Shown here piece by piece: positions 35,893-44,316 of a stretch of DNA of 64,000 bases (position 1 is the stretch's first letter; the number at the start of each line of letters is the position of its first letter). Source of the stretch: VAZQ01 sp963744275 (GTDB taxonomy: Bacteria > Pseudomonadota > Alphaproteobacteria > Rhizobiales > Xanthobacteraceae); NCBI GenBank assembly GCA_963744275.1, contig CAVUSX010000024.1:248001-312000 (forward strand). Direction: 5' to 3'. A program made the position numbers and the translations under genes. The notes under the pieces are model-generated. The model had not been told where the DNA came from. It saw nothing but the letters and a program-made list of their open reading frames with translations, and made no database searches.

Positions 35893-37086
35893 TCATCGGT
35901 CCACCTCCCCGAACACGATGTCGAGGGAGCCGAGCACGGCCGATATGTCGGCGAGCATGTGGCCGCGACAGATGAAATCCATGGCCTGCAGATGCGCGAA
36001 GCCGGGCGCCCGGATCTTGCATTTGTAGGGCTTGTTGGTGCCGTCGGCGATCAGATAGACGCCGAATTCGCCCTTCGGGGCCTCGACCGCGGCATAGACC
36101 TCTCCGGCAGGCACATGAAAGCCTTCCGTGTAAAGCTTAAAGTGATGGATGAGGGCTTCCATCGACCGTTTCATCTCCTCGCGCCGGGGCGGCACGATCT
36201 TGTTGTCCAGCACCGTCACCGGGCCGCGCCCTTCGGGTGCGCGCAGGCGGTCGATGCACTGGCGCATGATGCGGATGGACTGGCGCATCTCCTCCATGCG
36301 GATGCAGTAGCGGTCGTAACAGTCGCCGTTCTTGCCGATCGGGATGTCGAAATCGAGCTCGTCATAGCATTCGTAGGGCTGCACCTTGCGCAGATCCCAG
36401 GCGGCGCCGGAGCCGCGCACCATCACGCCGGAGAAACCCCAGGCCCAGGCGTCGTCGAGCGTCACCACCCCGATGTCGACATTGCGCTGCTTGAAGATGC
36501 GGTTCTCGGTGAGCAGCTCCTCGAGGTCGTCGCAGACCTGGAGGAACGGCTCGCAGAACGCCGCGATGTCGTCGATCAGCTTTTCCGGCAGGTCCTGGTG
36601 CACGCCACCGACGCGGAAATAGGCGGCATGCATGCGGCTGCCGGAGGCGCGCTCGTAGAACACCATCAGCTTCTCGCGCTCCTCGAAGCCCCAGAGCGGG
36701 GGCGTCAGCGCGCCCACGTCCAGGGCCTGCGTGGTGACGTTGAGCAGATGGGACAAGAGCCGGCCGATCTCGCAATACAGCACCCGGATGAGCTGGGCGC
36801 GCCGGGGGATCGTGAGGCCCAGGAGCTTTTCAGCCGCCAGGCAGAAGGCGTGCTCCTGGTTCATCGGCGCCACGTAATCGAGCCGGTCGAAATACGGGAT
36901 CGCCTGCAGGTAGGTCTTCTGCTCGATCAGCTTCTCGGTGCCGCGATGCAAAAGGCCGATATGCGGATCGACCCGCTCCACCACCTCGCCGTCGAGCTCG
37001 AGCACGAGCCGCAGCACCCCGTGCGCGGCCGGGTGTTGCGGCCCGAAATTGATGGTGAAAGTACGGGGTGCGGCGATTTCACCCAT
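35893..37086 (-). CDS. nuoD: NADH-quinone oxidoreductase subunit D
   Basis: The 49-kDa quinone-site subunit, related to the large subunit of NiFe hydrogenases. The 397-residue product shows FTINFGPQHPAAHGVLRLVL with the quinone-binding His (about residue 19), HIGLLHRGTEKLIE, and PYFDRLDYVAPMNQEHAF. The ATG at 37086 follows GGAGTCC. Immediately upstream lies the left repeat arm of the four-helix-bundle element, so the spacer to nuoC is about 500 bp instead of the usual tens of bases. Confidence 0.97.
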   Translation of the reverse strand: MGEIAAPRTFTINFGPQHPAAHGVLRLVLELDGEVVERVDPHIGLLHRGTEKLIEQKTYLQAIPYFDRLDYVAPMNQEHAFCLAAEKLLGLTIPRRAQLIRVLYCEIGRLLSHLLNVTTQALDVGALTPPLWGFEEREKLMVFYERASGSRMHAAYFRVGGVHQDLPEKLIDDIAAFCEPFLQVCDDLEELLTENRIFKQRNVDIGVVTLDDAWAWGFSGVMVRGSGAAWDLRKVQPYECYDELDFDIPIGKNGDCYDRYCIRMEEMRQSIRIMRQCIDRLRAPEGRGPVTVLDNKIVPPRREEMKRSMEALIHHFKLYTEGFHVPAGEVYAAVEAPKGEFGVYLIADGTNKPYKCKIRAPGFAHLQAMDFICRGHMLADISAVLGSLDIVFGEVDR

Positions 37087-37111
37087 CGGAGGACTCCGCG
37101 GGGCCGAAATC

Positions 37112-37142
37112 GGGAGTAGTGAGTAGTGAGTGGTGAGTGGTG
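37112..37142 (+). repeat. Left arm of inverted repeats flanking the four-helix-bundle gene
   Basis: The arm is built of GTGAGT(A/G) heptad-like units. The 15 bases at 37119-37133 (GTGAGTAGTGAGTGG) are the exact reverse complement of 37556-37570; seven more bases pair with two mismatches. It lies 26 bp before the nuoD ATG. Confidence 0.75.
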
Positions 37143-37155
37143 AAGGTCGAGGAAG

Positions 37156-37539
37156 TCACAATTCGGCGGCCTTCTTTTGCAGGGAGCGAATAAACAGGCG
37201 AAGCATCTTTCCGATGGCCTCGCACCGCCCCAGCGGCGCATCGATATCGGCTCGGGTGACCAAGCCCACACGTTGCGCAAGCAGCAGGTGCGTCTCGACC
37301 TCTTTCAGAGACCCTTGAGCGATGCGCAGGAATTGAACGAACGTTCGCGTGTTTTCCCGTCCATATCCTTCGGCAATATTCGCCGGAACCGACACGACAG
37401 CCCGCTTGATCTGCGACGACAGCCCGAACATCTCCTCCTTCGGGAAGATGCGGGTTAGCCGATAACACGACTCGGCCAATGCCATTGATTCCTGCCATAC
37501 CCGCAGATCCCGATAGGAATTGATCGTCCGATCGCCCAA
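37156..37539 (-). CDS. Four-helix-bundle protein (S23 / 23S rRNA intervening-sequence type)
   Basis: The product, about 127 residues from a TTG at 37539, matches the family often annotated as four helix bundle protein. It reads INSYRDLRVWQESMALAESC, RIFPKEEMFGLSSQIKRAVV, then SVPANIAEGYGRENTRTFVQ and LRIAQGSLKEVETHLLLAQR. This family is encoded in intervening sequences of bacterial 23S rRNA and is related to the Avd protein of diversity-generating retroelements. Here it lies between nuoD and nuoC on the operon strand, framed by inverted repeats at 37112-37142 and 37556-37585. Its role is unknown; the layout suggests a mobile unit that does not disrupt reading frames. Confidence 0.85.
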   Translation of the reverse strand: MGDRTINSYRDLRVWQESMALAESCYRLTRIFPKEEMFGLSSQIKRAVVSVPANIAEGYGRENTRTFVQFLRIAQGSLKEVETHLLLAQRVGLVTRADIDAPLGRCEAIGKMLRLFIRSLQKKAAEL

Positions 37540-37555
37540 CGCTCAACTCTATTTG

Positions 37556-37585
37556 CCACTCACTACTCACCACTCACCACTCACC
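37556..37585 (-). repeat. Right arm of inverted repeats flanking the four-helix-bundle gene
   Basis: CCACTCACTACTCAC (37556-37570), then two further CACTCAC-type units, forms the complement of the left arm. It ends at the nuoC stop codon (37585-37587). In the transcript the two arms could pair and loop out the whole four-helix-bundle gene. Confidence 0.75.
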
Positions 37586-38184
37586 TACTTCGCTTTCTCG
37601 TCGCCCGGCAGCACGTAATCCGGCCCCTCCCAGGGTGAAAGGAAATCGAAATTGCGGAACTCCTGCGCCAGCCGGACCGGATCGTAGACCACCCGCTTCT
37701 GCTCGTCGTCCCAGCGCACCTCGACAAAGCCGGTGAGCGGAAAATCCTTGCGCAGCGGATGGCCTTCGAAGCCGTAATCGGTCAACAGCCGCCGCATATC
37801 GGGATGGCCGGTGAACGGGACGCCGTAAAGATCGTAGACCTCGCGCTCGAACCAGCTGGCGCCCGGAAACACCTCGATGATCGAGGGCACCGCGGCGCTC
37901 TCGCCGACCGCGATCTTGACCCGGATGCGCCGGTTATGGGCGGGCGACAGGAAATGATAGACCACCTCGAAGCGCGGCTCGCGGCCGGGCCAATCCACGG
38001 CCGTGACGTCGATGATGCTGATGTAGCGGCAGCGCTCGTCGTCGCGCAGCACCTTCGCCGCCGCCACGATGTCGGGCGCCGCGATCGTGACGGTCAGCTC
38101 GCCGTGCGCGATCGAGTGGGCCTTGAGCGAGCCCTTGAGCGCGGCGGCGATCGTCTCGGCGTGTTGATGGAGAGCTTCATCCAT
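37585..38184 (-). CDS. nuoC: NADH-quinone oxidoreductase subunit C
   Basis: The 30-kDa subunit of the Q module, separate from NuoD as in alphaproteobacteria. The 199-residue product has the signature ERE(V/I)YDLYGVPFTGHPDMRR (about residues 112-131) and HPLRKDFPLTGFVEVRWDD. The stop codon abuts the right arm of the four-helix-bundle element, and the last residues (LPGDEKAK) look normal, so the insertion did not truncate it. It follows nuoB by 15 bp. Confidence 0.96.
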   Translation of the reverse strand: MDEALHQHAETIAAALKGSLKAHSIAHGELTVTIAAPDIVAAAKVLRDDERCRYISIIDVTAVDWPGREPRFEVVYHFLSPAHNRRIRVKIAVGESAAVPSIIEVFPGASWFEREVYDLYGVPFTGHPDMRRLLTDYGFEGHPLRKDFPLTGFVEVRWDDEQKRVVYDPVRLAQEFRNFDFLSPWEGPDYVLPGDEKAK

Positions 38185-38199
38185 GACGGTGCGGCGCGC

Positions 38200-38778
38200 C
38201 TAGCGTTCGATCGTTCCGATGCGGCGGATCTTCTTCTGCAGCAGCAGCACGCCGTAGAGCAGGGCTTCGGCGGTCGGTGGACAGCCGGGTACGTAGATGT
38301 CCACAGGGACGATGCGGTCGCAGCCGCGCACGACCGAATAGGAATAATGGTAATAGCCGCCGCCGTTGGCGCAGGAGCCCATGGAGATCACGTAACGCGG
38401 CTCCGGCATCTGGTCGTAGACCTTGCGCAGCGCCGGCGCCATCTTGTTGGTGAGGGTGCCGGCGACGATCATGACGTCGGACTGGCGGGGCGAGGCGCGC
38501 GGCGCGAAGCCGAACCGCTCGACATCGTAGCGCGGCATCGACATCTGCATCATCTCGACCGCGCAGCAGGCCAGCCCGAACGTCATCCACATCAGCGAGC
38601 CGGTGCGCGCCCAGATGATGAGGTCCTCGGTGGCGGTGAGAAGGAAGCCCTTGTCGCTGAGCTCGTCGTTGAGGCCGACGAAGAAGCCGTCGTCCGCCCC
38701 GACCGGTCTGCCGGTGCGCGGATCGATGAGGCCGGCGCCGGCCGGCGCCATGGCGGGTGCGCGCTCGCCTAGTCCCAT
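38200..38778 (-). CDS. nuoB: NADH-quinone oxidoreductase subunit B
   Basis: NuoB binds cluster N2, the electron donor to quinone. The adjacent-cysteine motif is in FGLACCAVEMMQMSMPRYD (about residue 63), with the other ligands in SMGSCANGGGYYHYSYSV and DIYVPGCPPTAEALLYG. The ATG at 38778 overlaps the nuoA end by 10 bp and gives 192 residues starting MGLGERAPAM; this agrees with rhizobial homologues that begin MGL. Confidence 0.95.
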   Translation of the reverse strand: MGLGERAPAMAPAGAGLIDPRTGRPVGADDGFFVGLNDELSDKGFLLTATEDLIIWARTGSLMWMTFGLACCAVEMMQMSMPRYDVERFGFAPRASPRQSDVMIVAGTLTNKMAPALRKVYDQMPEPRYVISMGSCANGGGYYHYSYSVVRGCDRIVPVDIYVPGCPPTAEALLYGVLLLQKKIRRIGTIER

Positions 38779-39134
38779 TCGAGCGCTCCCTTGCGCCATT
38801 CGTAGGTGAAACCGATGGTCAGAACGCCCAGGAACACCATCATCGACCAAAAGCCGTAGAGGCCGAGGTGCCCGAAAACCACGGCCCAGGGGAACAGAAA
38901 GCTCACCTCCAGGTCGAAAATGATGAACAGGATGGCGACCAGATAGAACCGCACGTCGAATTTCATGCGGGCGTCGTCGAAGGCATTGAACCCGCATTCG
39001 TAGGCCGACAGCTTCTCGGGATCAGGATGCTTGTATGCAACCAGGAAGGGCGCCACGAACAGCGCTATCGCGAGGCCGAGCGCGACCGCGATGAAAACCA
39101 CGAGAGGAAGGTAACCCAGCAAAAGCTCGTTCAC
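38769..39134 (-). CDS. nuoA: NADH-quinone oxidoreductase subunit A
   Basis: A three-helix membrane subunit at the arm junction. From GTG at 39134 it reads MNELLLGYLPLVVFIAVALG; an upstream start would add a non-conserved tail. The loop LSAYECGFNAFDDARMKFDV (with the Cys used in active/deactive studies) and FYLVAILFIIFDLEVSFLFP are intact. It has 121 residues and is the first gene of the operon. Confidence 0.95.
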   Translation of the reverse strand: MNELLLGYLPLVVFIAVALGLAIALFVAPFLVAYKHPDPEKLSAYECGFNAFDDARMKFDVRFYLVAILFIIFDLEVSFLFPWAVVFGHLGLYGFWSMMVFLGVLTIGFTYEWRKGALEWD

Positions 39135-39675
39135 CGCGATCCTCGGCTTCCTGGAGATTCCATCCCCGCGCGCAACGGGCGGCGCCGGAACTCCGATCTG
39201 AGACCGGCTAGCAGGCAGGGCGCCCGTGCCCGGCGAATTGTCCTTGTCACATTGGACTCGTACGGCACGGGAGTGTGCGAGCCTTAGCGCAGTGCACAAC
39301 GGGTGGCAAGACAGCGCTTCGCTATATCTGGCGCGGAAAAATCGCCCTCGGCGGTGATCCCACAACCCACGCGGCAGCACGCCGCAAGCCGTAAACATCG
39401 CGGACGCTTGTGGCCGAACGGAATCTGGGCTCTAAATGAGCCAAGGCCGCCCTCAAGGGGCGGGATCTGGGAATGCTAAGGCAGACACAAGGATAGAGTG
39501 GAGCGGCAGCACGGCGCGCTCCGCCTGTGGGCGCATGTCATCCGAATTGCCGCTCGCTTGCGCAGGCGAGTTCAAGACGGGACAAAACGGACAAGCACGA
39601 CGGACAAGACGGAAGTGAGTTCCGAAGTGAGTTCTTGCGCCCACTTCCCACCAAAGACTCCAGTGAGGGACGGTC
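39135..39675. other. Divergent intergenic region between nuoA and the tctA-like gene
   Basis: About 540 bp with no convincing gene. It should contain the nuo promoter (minus) and the tctA promoter (plus); I see no strong consensus match. Near the tctA end there are short direct repeats: three ACGGACAAG-like units (39586-39612) and two GAAGTGAGTTC units (39613-39635). Confidence 0.5.
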
Positions 39676-41736
39676 ATGGAAGTGGATATGCTTCATGCGG
39701 CAGGTAGCGCCCTGCTGATCATTCTCGATTGGCATCGGCTGGGCTTCCTGTTCGCCGGCGTCTGCATGGGCCTTTCTCTGGGTCTCTTGCCCGGTATCGG
39801 CGGCGTAGCCGGCACGGCGCTGCTGCTGCCCTTCACCTACAATATGGATGCCCACGCCGCCTTCGGCATGTTGCTGGGCCTGGGCTCGACCACCACCACC
39901 GCCGATCCGATCTCGGCCATTCTGTTCGGCGCGCCGGGCCATGCGGCCTCGGCGGCGACGACGCTCGACGGCTACCCGATGACGAAGCGCGGCGAGGCCG
40001 GCCGGGCGCTGGGCGCCTCTTACATGTCGGCGCTGATCGGCGGGCTGTTCGGCGCCGCCCTGATGGCGGTCACGCTGCCGATCCTGCGGCCGATCATTCT
40101 CTATATTGGCTCGCCCGAGCTGCTCTCGGTGGCGGTGTTCGGCATCTCCATGGTGTCGGTCCTGTCCGGCAGCGCGCCGCTGCGCGGTCTCACCGCCGCC
40201 TGCTTCGGCATGATGCTGGCCATGATCGGGACCGATCCGCAGTCGGGTACGCTGCGCTGGACGCTCGACACCCTCTATCTGTGGGACGGCATGCCGCTGG
40301 TGCCCTTCACGCTCGGCATCTTCGCGCTGCCGGAGCTGTGCGATCTCGCCATCTCGCGCATGGCGGTGGTGGGCCAGGGACAACTGGTCGACACCAAGAC
40401 CGGCATGCTGCTCGGGGTCAAGGACTGCATGAAGCATTGGTTCCTGATCCTGCGCTGCGCCTGGATCGGCTCCGCCATGGGCGCCATTCCGGGCATCGGA
40501 GCCTCGGTCATCGATTGGATCTCCTACGGTCACGCGCTGAAGACCGAGACCGGGGCGGCCCAGACCTTCGGCAAGGGCGACGTGCGCGGCGTGATCGCGG
40601 CCGAAAGCGCCACCAATTCCCGCGAAGGCGGAGCGCTGGTGCCGACCGTCGCATTCGGGGTGCCGAGCAGCGCCGGCATGGCGATCCTGCTCGGCGCGTT
40701 CCTGATCCACGGGCTGGTCCCGGGACCCGACATGCTCACCAAGCATCTCGACATCACCTATTCGATGGTGTGGAGCATCGCCATCGCCAACATCCTGGGC
40801 TCGGGATTGTGCTTCCTGTTCAGCGGCCAGCTCGCGAAGCTCGCGACCCTGCGTTACACGCTGATCATGCCCTGCGTGTTGAGCCTGATCTACATCGGCG
40901 CGTTCGAGGCCTCGCGCAATTGGGGCGATCTCTACGCGCTCCTGTTCTTCGGCATGCTCGGCTGGGCCATGAAGCACTTCAAATGGCCGCGCCCGCCCCT
41001 GGTGCTGGGATTTATTCTGGGCGGCATCCTCGAGCGCTACATGTTCATTTCGATCGAGCGCTACGGCATATCCTGGATGCTGCATCCGGTGGTCATCGTC
41101 ATGTTCACGATGGCGGGGCTGAGCCTGATGGGACCGCTGTTGCAGGACATCCGCGCCCATCACGGCGTCAGGGCGATGCTGACCGATTTCGGTCGGCCGC
41201 GCCTCACCAGCGACAATCTGTTCCCGGCCGCGCTGCTCTCGCTGTTCGCCGTCATGCTCTACCAGTCGTTGAGCTGGAGCTTCGAGGCCAGGATCATCCC
41301 CACCATCGTGGGCACCGGCGCGGTGCTGTTCGGCGGCTTGAGCCTGGCGAACGACGTGTTCAGGCGCGCGGCCGGCGAGGGCGGGCTCGCCGACAAGGCC
41401 AAGGCGGTGATCTCGGAAAAGATCCATATGGACATCGCGTCCAAGACCGCCCATCTGGCGGGCGACGTCATCTTGATCCGCGGCTTCATCTTCTTCGGCT
41501 GGATGGTGGCGTTTCTCGGCGGCATGGCGCTGATCGGGTTGATCCCGACGGTGCCGGTCTTCATCATCGCCTATATGCGGCTGGAAGGCCGCGAGAAATA
41601 CCGTCACGCCTTGACCATGGCGGTGATCATGATGACGCTGATTTACGTCGTGTTCGACCAGCTGCTCGCCATCCCATGGCCGCCGACGATCCTCGGCGAC
41701 TGGTTCCCGGTCTTGAAGATGATACCGAGCGTTTGA
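39676..41736 (+). CDS. Tripartite tricarboxylate transporter permease, TctA fused to a TctB-like domain
   Basis: TctA is the large membrane subunit of binding-protein-dependent, ion-driven carboxylate importers. Residues 1-about 500 are TctA: LPGIGGVAGTALLLPFTYNM near residue 37 (the GxxPGIGG motif), GAPGHAASAATTLDGYPM and IPGIGASVIDW. The product has 686 residues, about 180 more than usual. The extra part carries four hydrophobic segments (AALLSLFAVMLYQSLSW, IVGTGAVLFGGLSL, GFIFFGWMVAFLGGMALIG, AVIMMTLIYVVFDQLLAIPWP) that resemble the small subunit TctB. No binding protein adjoins it; a TctC gene lies 10 kb away. Confidence 0.85.
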   Translation: MEVDMLHAAGSALLIILDWHRLGFLFAGVCMGLSLGLLPGIGGVAGTALLLPFTYNMDAHAAFGMLLGLGSTTTTADPISAILFGAPGHAASAATTLDGYPMTKRGEAGRALGASYMSALIGGLFGAALMAVTLPILRPIILYIGSPELLSVAVFGISMVSVLSGSAPLRGLTAACFGMMLAMIGTDPQSGTLRWTLDTLYLWDGMPLVPFTLGIFALPELCDLAISRMAVVGQGQLVDTKTGMLLGVKDCMKHWFLILRCAWIGSAMGAIPGIGASVIDWISYGHALKTETGAAQTFGKGDVRGVIAAESATNSREGGALVPTVAFGVPSSAGMAILLGAFLIHGLVPGPDMLTKHLDITYSMVWSIAIANILGSGLCFLFSGQLAKLATLRYTLIMPCVLSLIYIGAFEASRNWGDLYALLFFGMLGWAMKHFKWPRPPLVLGFILGGILERYMFISIERYGISWMLHPVVIVMFTMAGLSLMGPLLQDIRAHHGVRAMLTDFGRPRLTSDNLFPAALLSLFAVMLYQSLSWSFEARIIPTIVGTGAVLFGGLSLANDVFRRAAGEGGLADKAKAVISEKIHMDIASKTAHLAGDVILIRGFIFFGWMVAFLGGMALIGLIPTVPVFIIAYMRLEGREKYRHALTMAVIMMTLIYVVFDQLLAIPWPPTILGDWFPVLKMIPSV

Positions 41737-41825
41737 TCACCGCTGCCGGCGGCGCCGTCGCCGGCAGTTTGGCTAGCGACCAGCCCATCGATCGAGATCA
41801 AATGAGCTGAGCCGCGCAGATCGGC

Positions 41826-42299
41826 TCACGCGCTCGCGGCTTCGCGCGCCAGCGCGGCTGCGAGCTGATCCAGGAGGCCGCGCGTGCCGTGCTCGCGCGC
41901 GCCGGCATCGTCGTAGCCGTCGAGGTACGCGCCCTGCTCCGTATAGGTCAGCCGCGTGCCGCTGCCGGCGGGCTCGAGCTCGAGGGTCGCGAGCGAGACC
42001 GATATGCGCTTGTCGTCGAAACGCATGTCATAGCTCGTGATGATGCGCTGATCGGGCACGATGTCCTGGTAGACCGCCTCGAAGTGATGGACCGGACCGC
42101 CCTTGGGGCCGCCGCTGAGGCGCTCGCGCCCGCCGACCCGGAAGTCGAGCTCGTGCGCGGAGCGGTCCCATCCGGCTGGGCCTTGGAACCAGCGGGATTT
42201 TTCCTCGCTCGACGACCAGGCGGCGAACACCCGCGCGGGCGATGCCGGATAGGTGCGCTCGATGACGAAGGTGGCGTGGGTGACGGATCGCTTGGTCAT
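41826..42299 (-). CDS. SRPBCC (AHSA1-like) domain protein
   Basis: A 157-residue START/Bet v1-fold protein: MTKRSVTHATFVIERTYPAS, PARVFAAWSSSEEKSRWFQG and GSGTRLTYTEQGAYLDGYDD are typical of the activator-of-Hsp90-homologue-1-like family. The ATG at 42299 overlaps the stop of the ArsR gene (ATGA), so the two are translated together. ArsR-SRPBCC pairs are common; the ligand is unknown. Confidence 0.85.
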   Translation of the reverse strand: MTKRSVTHATFVIERTYPASPARVFAAWSSSEEKSRWFQGPAGWDRSAHELDFRVGGRERLSGGPKGGPVHHFEAVYQDIVPDQRIITSYDMRFDDKRISVSLATLELEPAGSGTRLTYTEQGAYLDGYDDAGAREHGTRGLLDQLAAALAREAASA

Positions 42300-42652
42300 G
42301 ACTGGCTCTCCTTTTTGGTCGGCTCTTCGGGATGTTCGGCGAGGTAGTCGCCAAGGCGGTCGAGGCGGCGCTCCCAGCTGGTGCGCCGCTCGTTGATCCA
42401 TTGCTCCGCACTGTGCAGCGCCTTGGGCTCGATGCGGCAGGTGCGCACGCGCCCGACCTTCTCGGAGCGCACGAGCCCGCTCGCCTCCAGCACCTGCAGG
42501 TGCTGGAGCACCGCGGGCAGCGACATGGCGAGTGGTTGGGCGAGCTCGCTGACCGAGGCCGGTCCGCGGCACAGCCGCTCCACCATGACCCTGCGGGTCG
42601 GGTCGGCGAGCGCTTGGAACGCGAGATCGAGCGCGGCTTGATAGTTAAGCAT
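42296..42652 (-). CDS. ArsR-family transcriptional repressor
   Basis: A winged-HTH repressor of 118 residues: ALADPTRRVMVERLCRGPAS, LAQPLAMSLPAVLQHLQVLE (recognition helix) and SGLVRSEKVGRVRTCRIEPK. It lacks the Cys metal sites of arsenic sensors and belongs to the type paired with SRPBCC proteins. The start codon at 42652 lies inside a perfect 18-bp palindrome, so it probably represses itself. Confidence 0.88.
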   Translation of the reverse strand: MLNYQAALDLAFQALADPTRRVMVERLCRGPASVSELAQPLAMSLPAVLQHLQVLEASGLVRSEKVGRVRTCRIEPKALHSAEQWINERRTSWERRLDRLGDYLAEHPEEPTKKESQS

Positions 42653-42661
42653 ATGCTTAAC
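42644..42661. promoter_or_regulatory. ArsR operator palindrome
   Basis: GTTAAGCATATGCTTAAC is a perfect 18-bp palindrome that includes the ArsR start codon and touches the last base of the stop codon of the upstream cytochrome gene. It is AT-rich against a GC-rich background. Autorepression by the ArsR-SRPBCC operon is the likely use. Confidence 0.75.
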
Positions 42662-43230
42662 TATTTCGGCGGTACCAATTTGTCAAGCGTCGCAATTCGA
42701 GATGCGCCGCAAGCGCGCGGATAGTCGCCGCAGGATCGCACCCGGGGCCCGAGCGCTTCCGTGCATTCCTCGCGCGTGATCTCGCCGCGCCCGATGACCT
42801 TCGCCAACAGGTAATCCGCGACCGCCTCGATGTCGCGCCGCGGCAAGCTGGTGCTCGGCGGCAGCGGCGGCACCTTGTCGCCGAGCTCGGCCTCGCTCAT
42901 GCCGTAGCAGCGCTTGTCGGTGTAGGCCTGATCGTCGAAATGCGGCATGGCCCGGCCCGGAACGCCGCACGAGATGACCATGATCAGGGAATCCCGGTCC
43001 AATCGGCTCTGCCGCAAGTTGGCGGCCCCGCCGGGAGATTGCCCCTGCCCGGCGCCGTCGCCGGCCCAGCCATGGCAATATTGGCAATCCGCTTTCTCGA
43101 GAAAAATACGGCGCCCGACCGCGAAGTCGTCCTCCGCGTTGGCCGGAAATGTCGCCGGCACGATGGCCAGAAATGAAAGCAAGGCTGCCTGATGGTAACG
43201 GAATAGCCCGGATTGGTGCTGTGTCGTCAT
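42661..43230 (-). CDS. Secreted c-type cytochrome
   Basis: Residues 1-32 form a signal peptide ending FPANA-ED. One heme site CQYCH lies at residues 49-53, and the likely axial Met is in GRAMPHFDD near residue 94. The middle PPLPPSTSLPRRDIEAVADY, then LLAKVIGRG, is a usual cytochrome c C-terminal helix. Four later cysteines (DKRCYG, REECTE, RSCGD, RACGA) are unusual for a class I cytochrome. The 189-residue gene ends at the ArsR operator. Its redox partner is not evident nearby. Confidence 0.85.
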   Translation of the reverse strand: MTTQHQSGLFRYHQAALLSFLAIVPATFPANAEDDFAVGRRIFLEKADCQYCHGWAGDGAGQGQSPGGAANLRQSRLDRDSLIMVISCGVPGRAMPHFDDQAYTDKRCYGMSEAELGDKVPPLPPSTSLPRRDIEAVADYLLAKVIGRGEITREECTEALGPRVRSCGDYPRACGASRIATLDKLVPPK

Positions 43231-43317
43231 TGTAAGTCTCTGCAGTACCCTTTGCTTGTTGCACGCTTACGCAGCAGGCGGGTGCCGCGGGCAATTGATT
43301 TCATGTCCTTCGAACCG

Positions 43318-43352
43318 CTCGCAAACACGAGCCAGGCTCGCAAACACGAGCC
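43318..43352. repeat. Two 16-bp direct repeats
   Basis: CTCGCAAACACGAGCC occurs at 43318-43333 and 43337-43352, separated by AGG. Each unit is partly palindromic (CTCG...CGAG). It lies in the divergent gap between the cytochrome c gene and the plus-strand gene at 43513; no gene is seen in that gap. Confidence 0.6.
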
Positions 43353-43512
43353 TGTGCCATAGCACCGCGCGCCCCGCAACGTTTCGAGCCGGCCCCTGTC
43401 CGCTGGCTGGCCGGTGAACCTTTTGGCCGCCAACCCCGTCTAACCGGCTGAACCATGCGGTGCGGCGCCCCCTGCATCTGCGCGGAATAACTCGGCGTCG
43501 GGAGGAGTAGCA

Positions 43513-44235
43513 ATGACCAGCTCGCGTTCGGACTGGGCTGCCGCGCCGGCTTTTCACCCGGAATTCGGTTTTCTGTGCCCGTCCGCGCGCAAACGCCGCG
43601 GGCTGCGGCTCGCCGCCGCATTGGTCGCGACCACGCTGGCGATCGGCGCCACCATGGGATTCGCGGTCGAGCACCGGACCGATGAGGTCGGACCGGGTGC
43701 AGCAGCGGTGGCGGCGGAGCCGGCACTCCCGCAAGCAACACCTGCCGCTGACCCTATTCGCGCGCGCGAGACCTGCAAAGGCGATTTGAACCAGGGTCTG
43801 GCGACGTTTTTTCTCAATATCAATTCCCCGTGTGGATCGAGCAAGCCTCACGCCAGGCACGGCGCCCGCATCGCCAATCGCGTGGCGACCGTCATCATCG
43901 GCCGCACGGAAGCATTGCCGCCGGCGCCCGCCCCGACCGCGGTCGAGCCGTCACAGGTCGATAGCGGGAAAGCGGAAGGGCCCGCGAGCGTCACCACCGC
44001 CGCGCCCGAGCGCACGGCGTCGCCCAAGAAGCCGAAGACCAAGACGCCCGCGATGGCGCTCGCGGCCAGCCCCGCCGTCAGTGCCGCCGTGAGTGCTTAT
44101 GCCGCTGTGCCGCGGTCCGCAGTCCGATCTTATCAGCCCCGATCCTACCAGCCTTATGGCGATCCCTTTCGCTCCGTCGCGCCGCAAGGCGGTTTCGCGC
44201 CTTCATCCAGCGGGTCCTGGCGACAATGGCCGTGA
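43513..44235 (+). CDS. Membrane-anchored, Ala/Pro-rich periplasmic protein of unknown function
   Basis: Start ATG at 43513 follows GGAGGAG. A cytoplasmic head (MTSSRSDWAAAPAFHPEFGF) precedes one transmembrane helix (about residues 31-52). A small conserved-looking segment with two cysteines follows (RARETCKGDLNQGLATFFLN, then INSPCG). The remainder is low-complexity Ala/Pro/Lys. The tail has a YQPRSYQPYG repeat. 240 residues. Similar anchored proteins occur in bradyrhizobia-like genomes; no function is known to me. Confidence 0.65.
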   Translation: MTSSRSDWAAAPAFHPEFGFLCPSARKRRGLRLAAALVATTLAIGATMGFAVEHRTDEVGPGAAAVAAEPALPQATPAADPIRARETCKGDLNQGLATFFLNINSPCGSSKPHARHGARIANRVATVIIGRTEALPPAPAPTAVEPSQVDSGKAEGPASVTTAAPERTASPKKPKTKTPAMALAASPAVSAAVSAYAAVPRSAVRSYQPRSYQPYGDPFRSVAPQGGFAPSSSGSWRQWP

Positions 44236-44316
44236 CAAAGCCGGCCCGAGTTGCGCCGGAACCAAACCGCCATCGTCGAAATTCATGACTGGTGATTGTT
44301 GCAGGGGAGAGAGACG

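Noticed and set aside
37119..37570. The GTGAGT arrays considered as a CRISPR array
   Set aside because: Units are contiguous 7-10 bp repeats without spacers, arranged as two inverted arms around one gene.
39498..39707. Short plus-strand frame before the tctA-like gene
   Set aside because: It overlaps the tctA start in another frame, is Arg/Ser/Thr-rich and runs through simple repeats.
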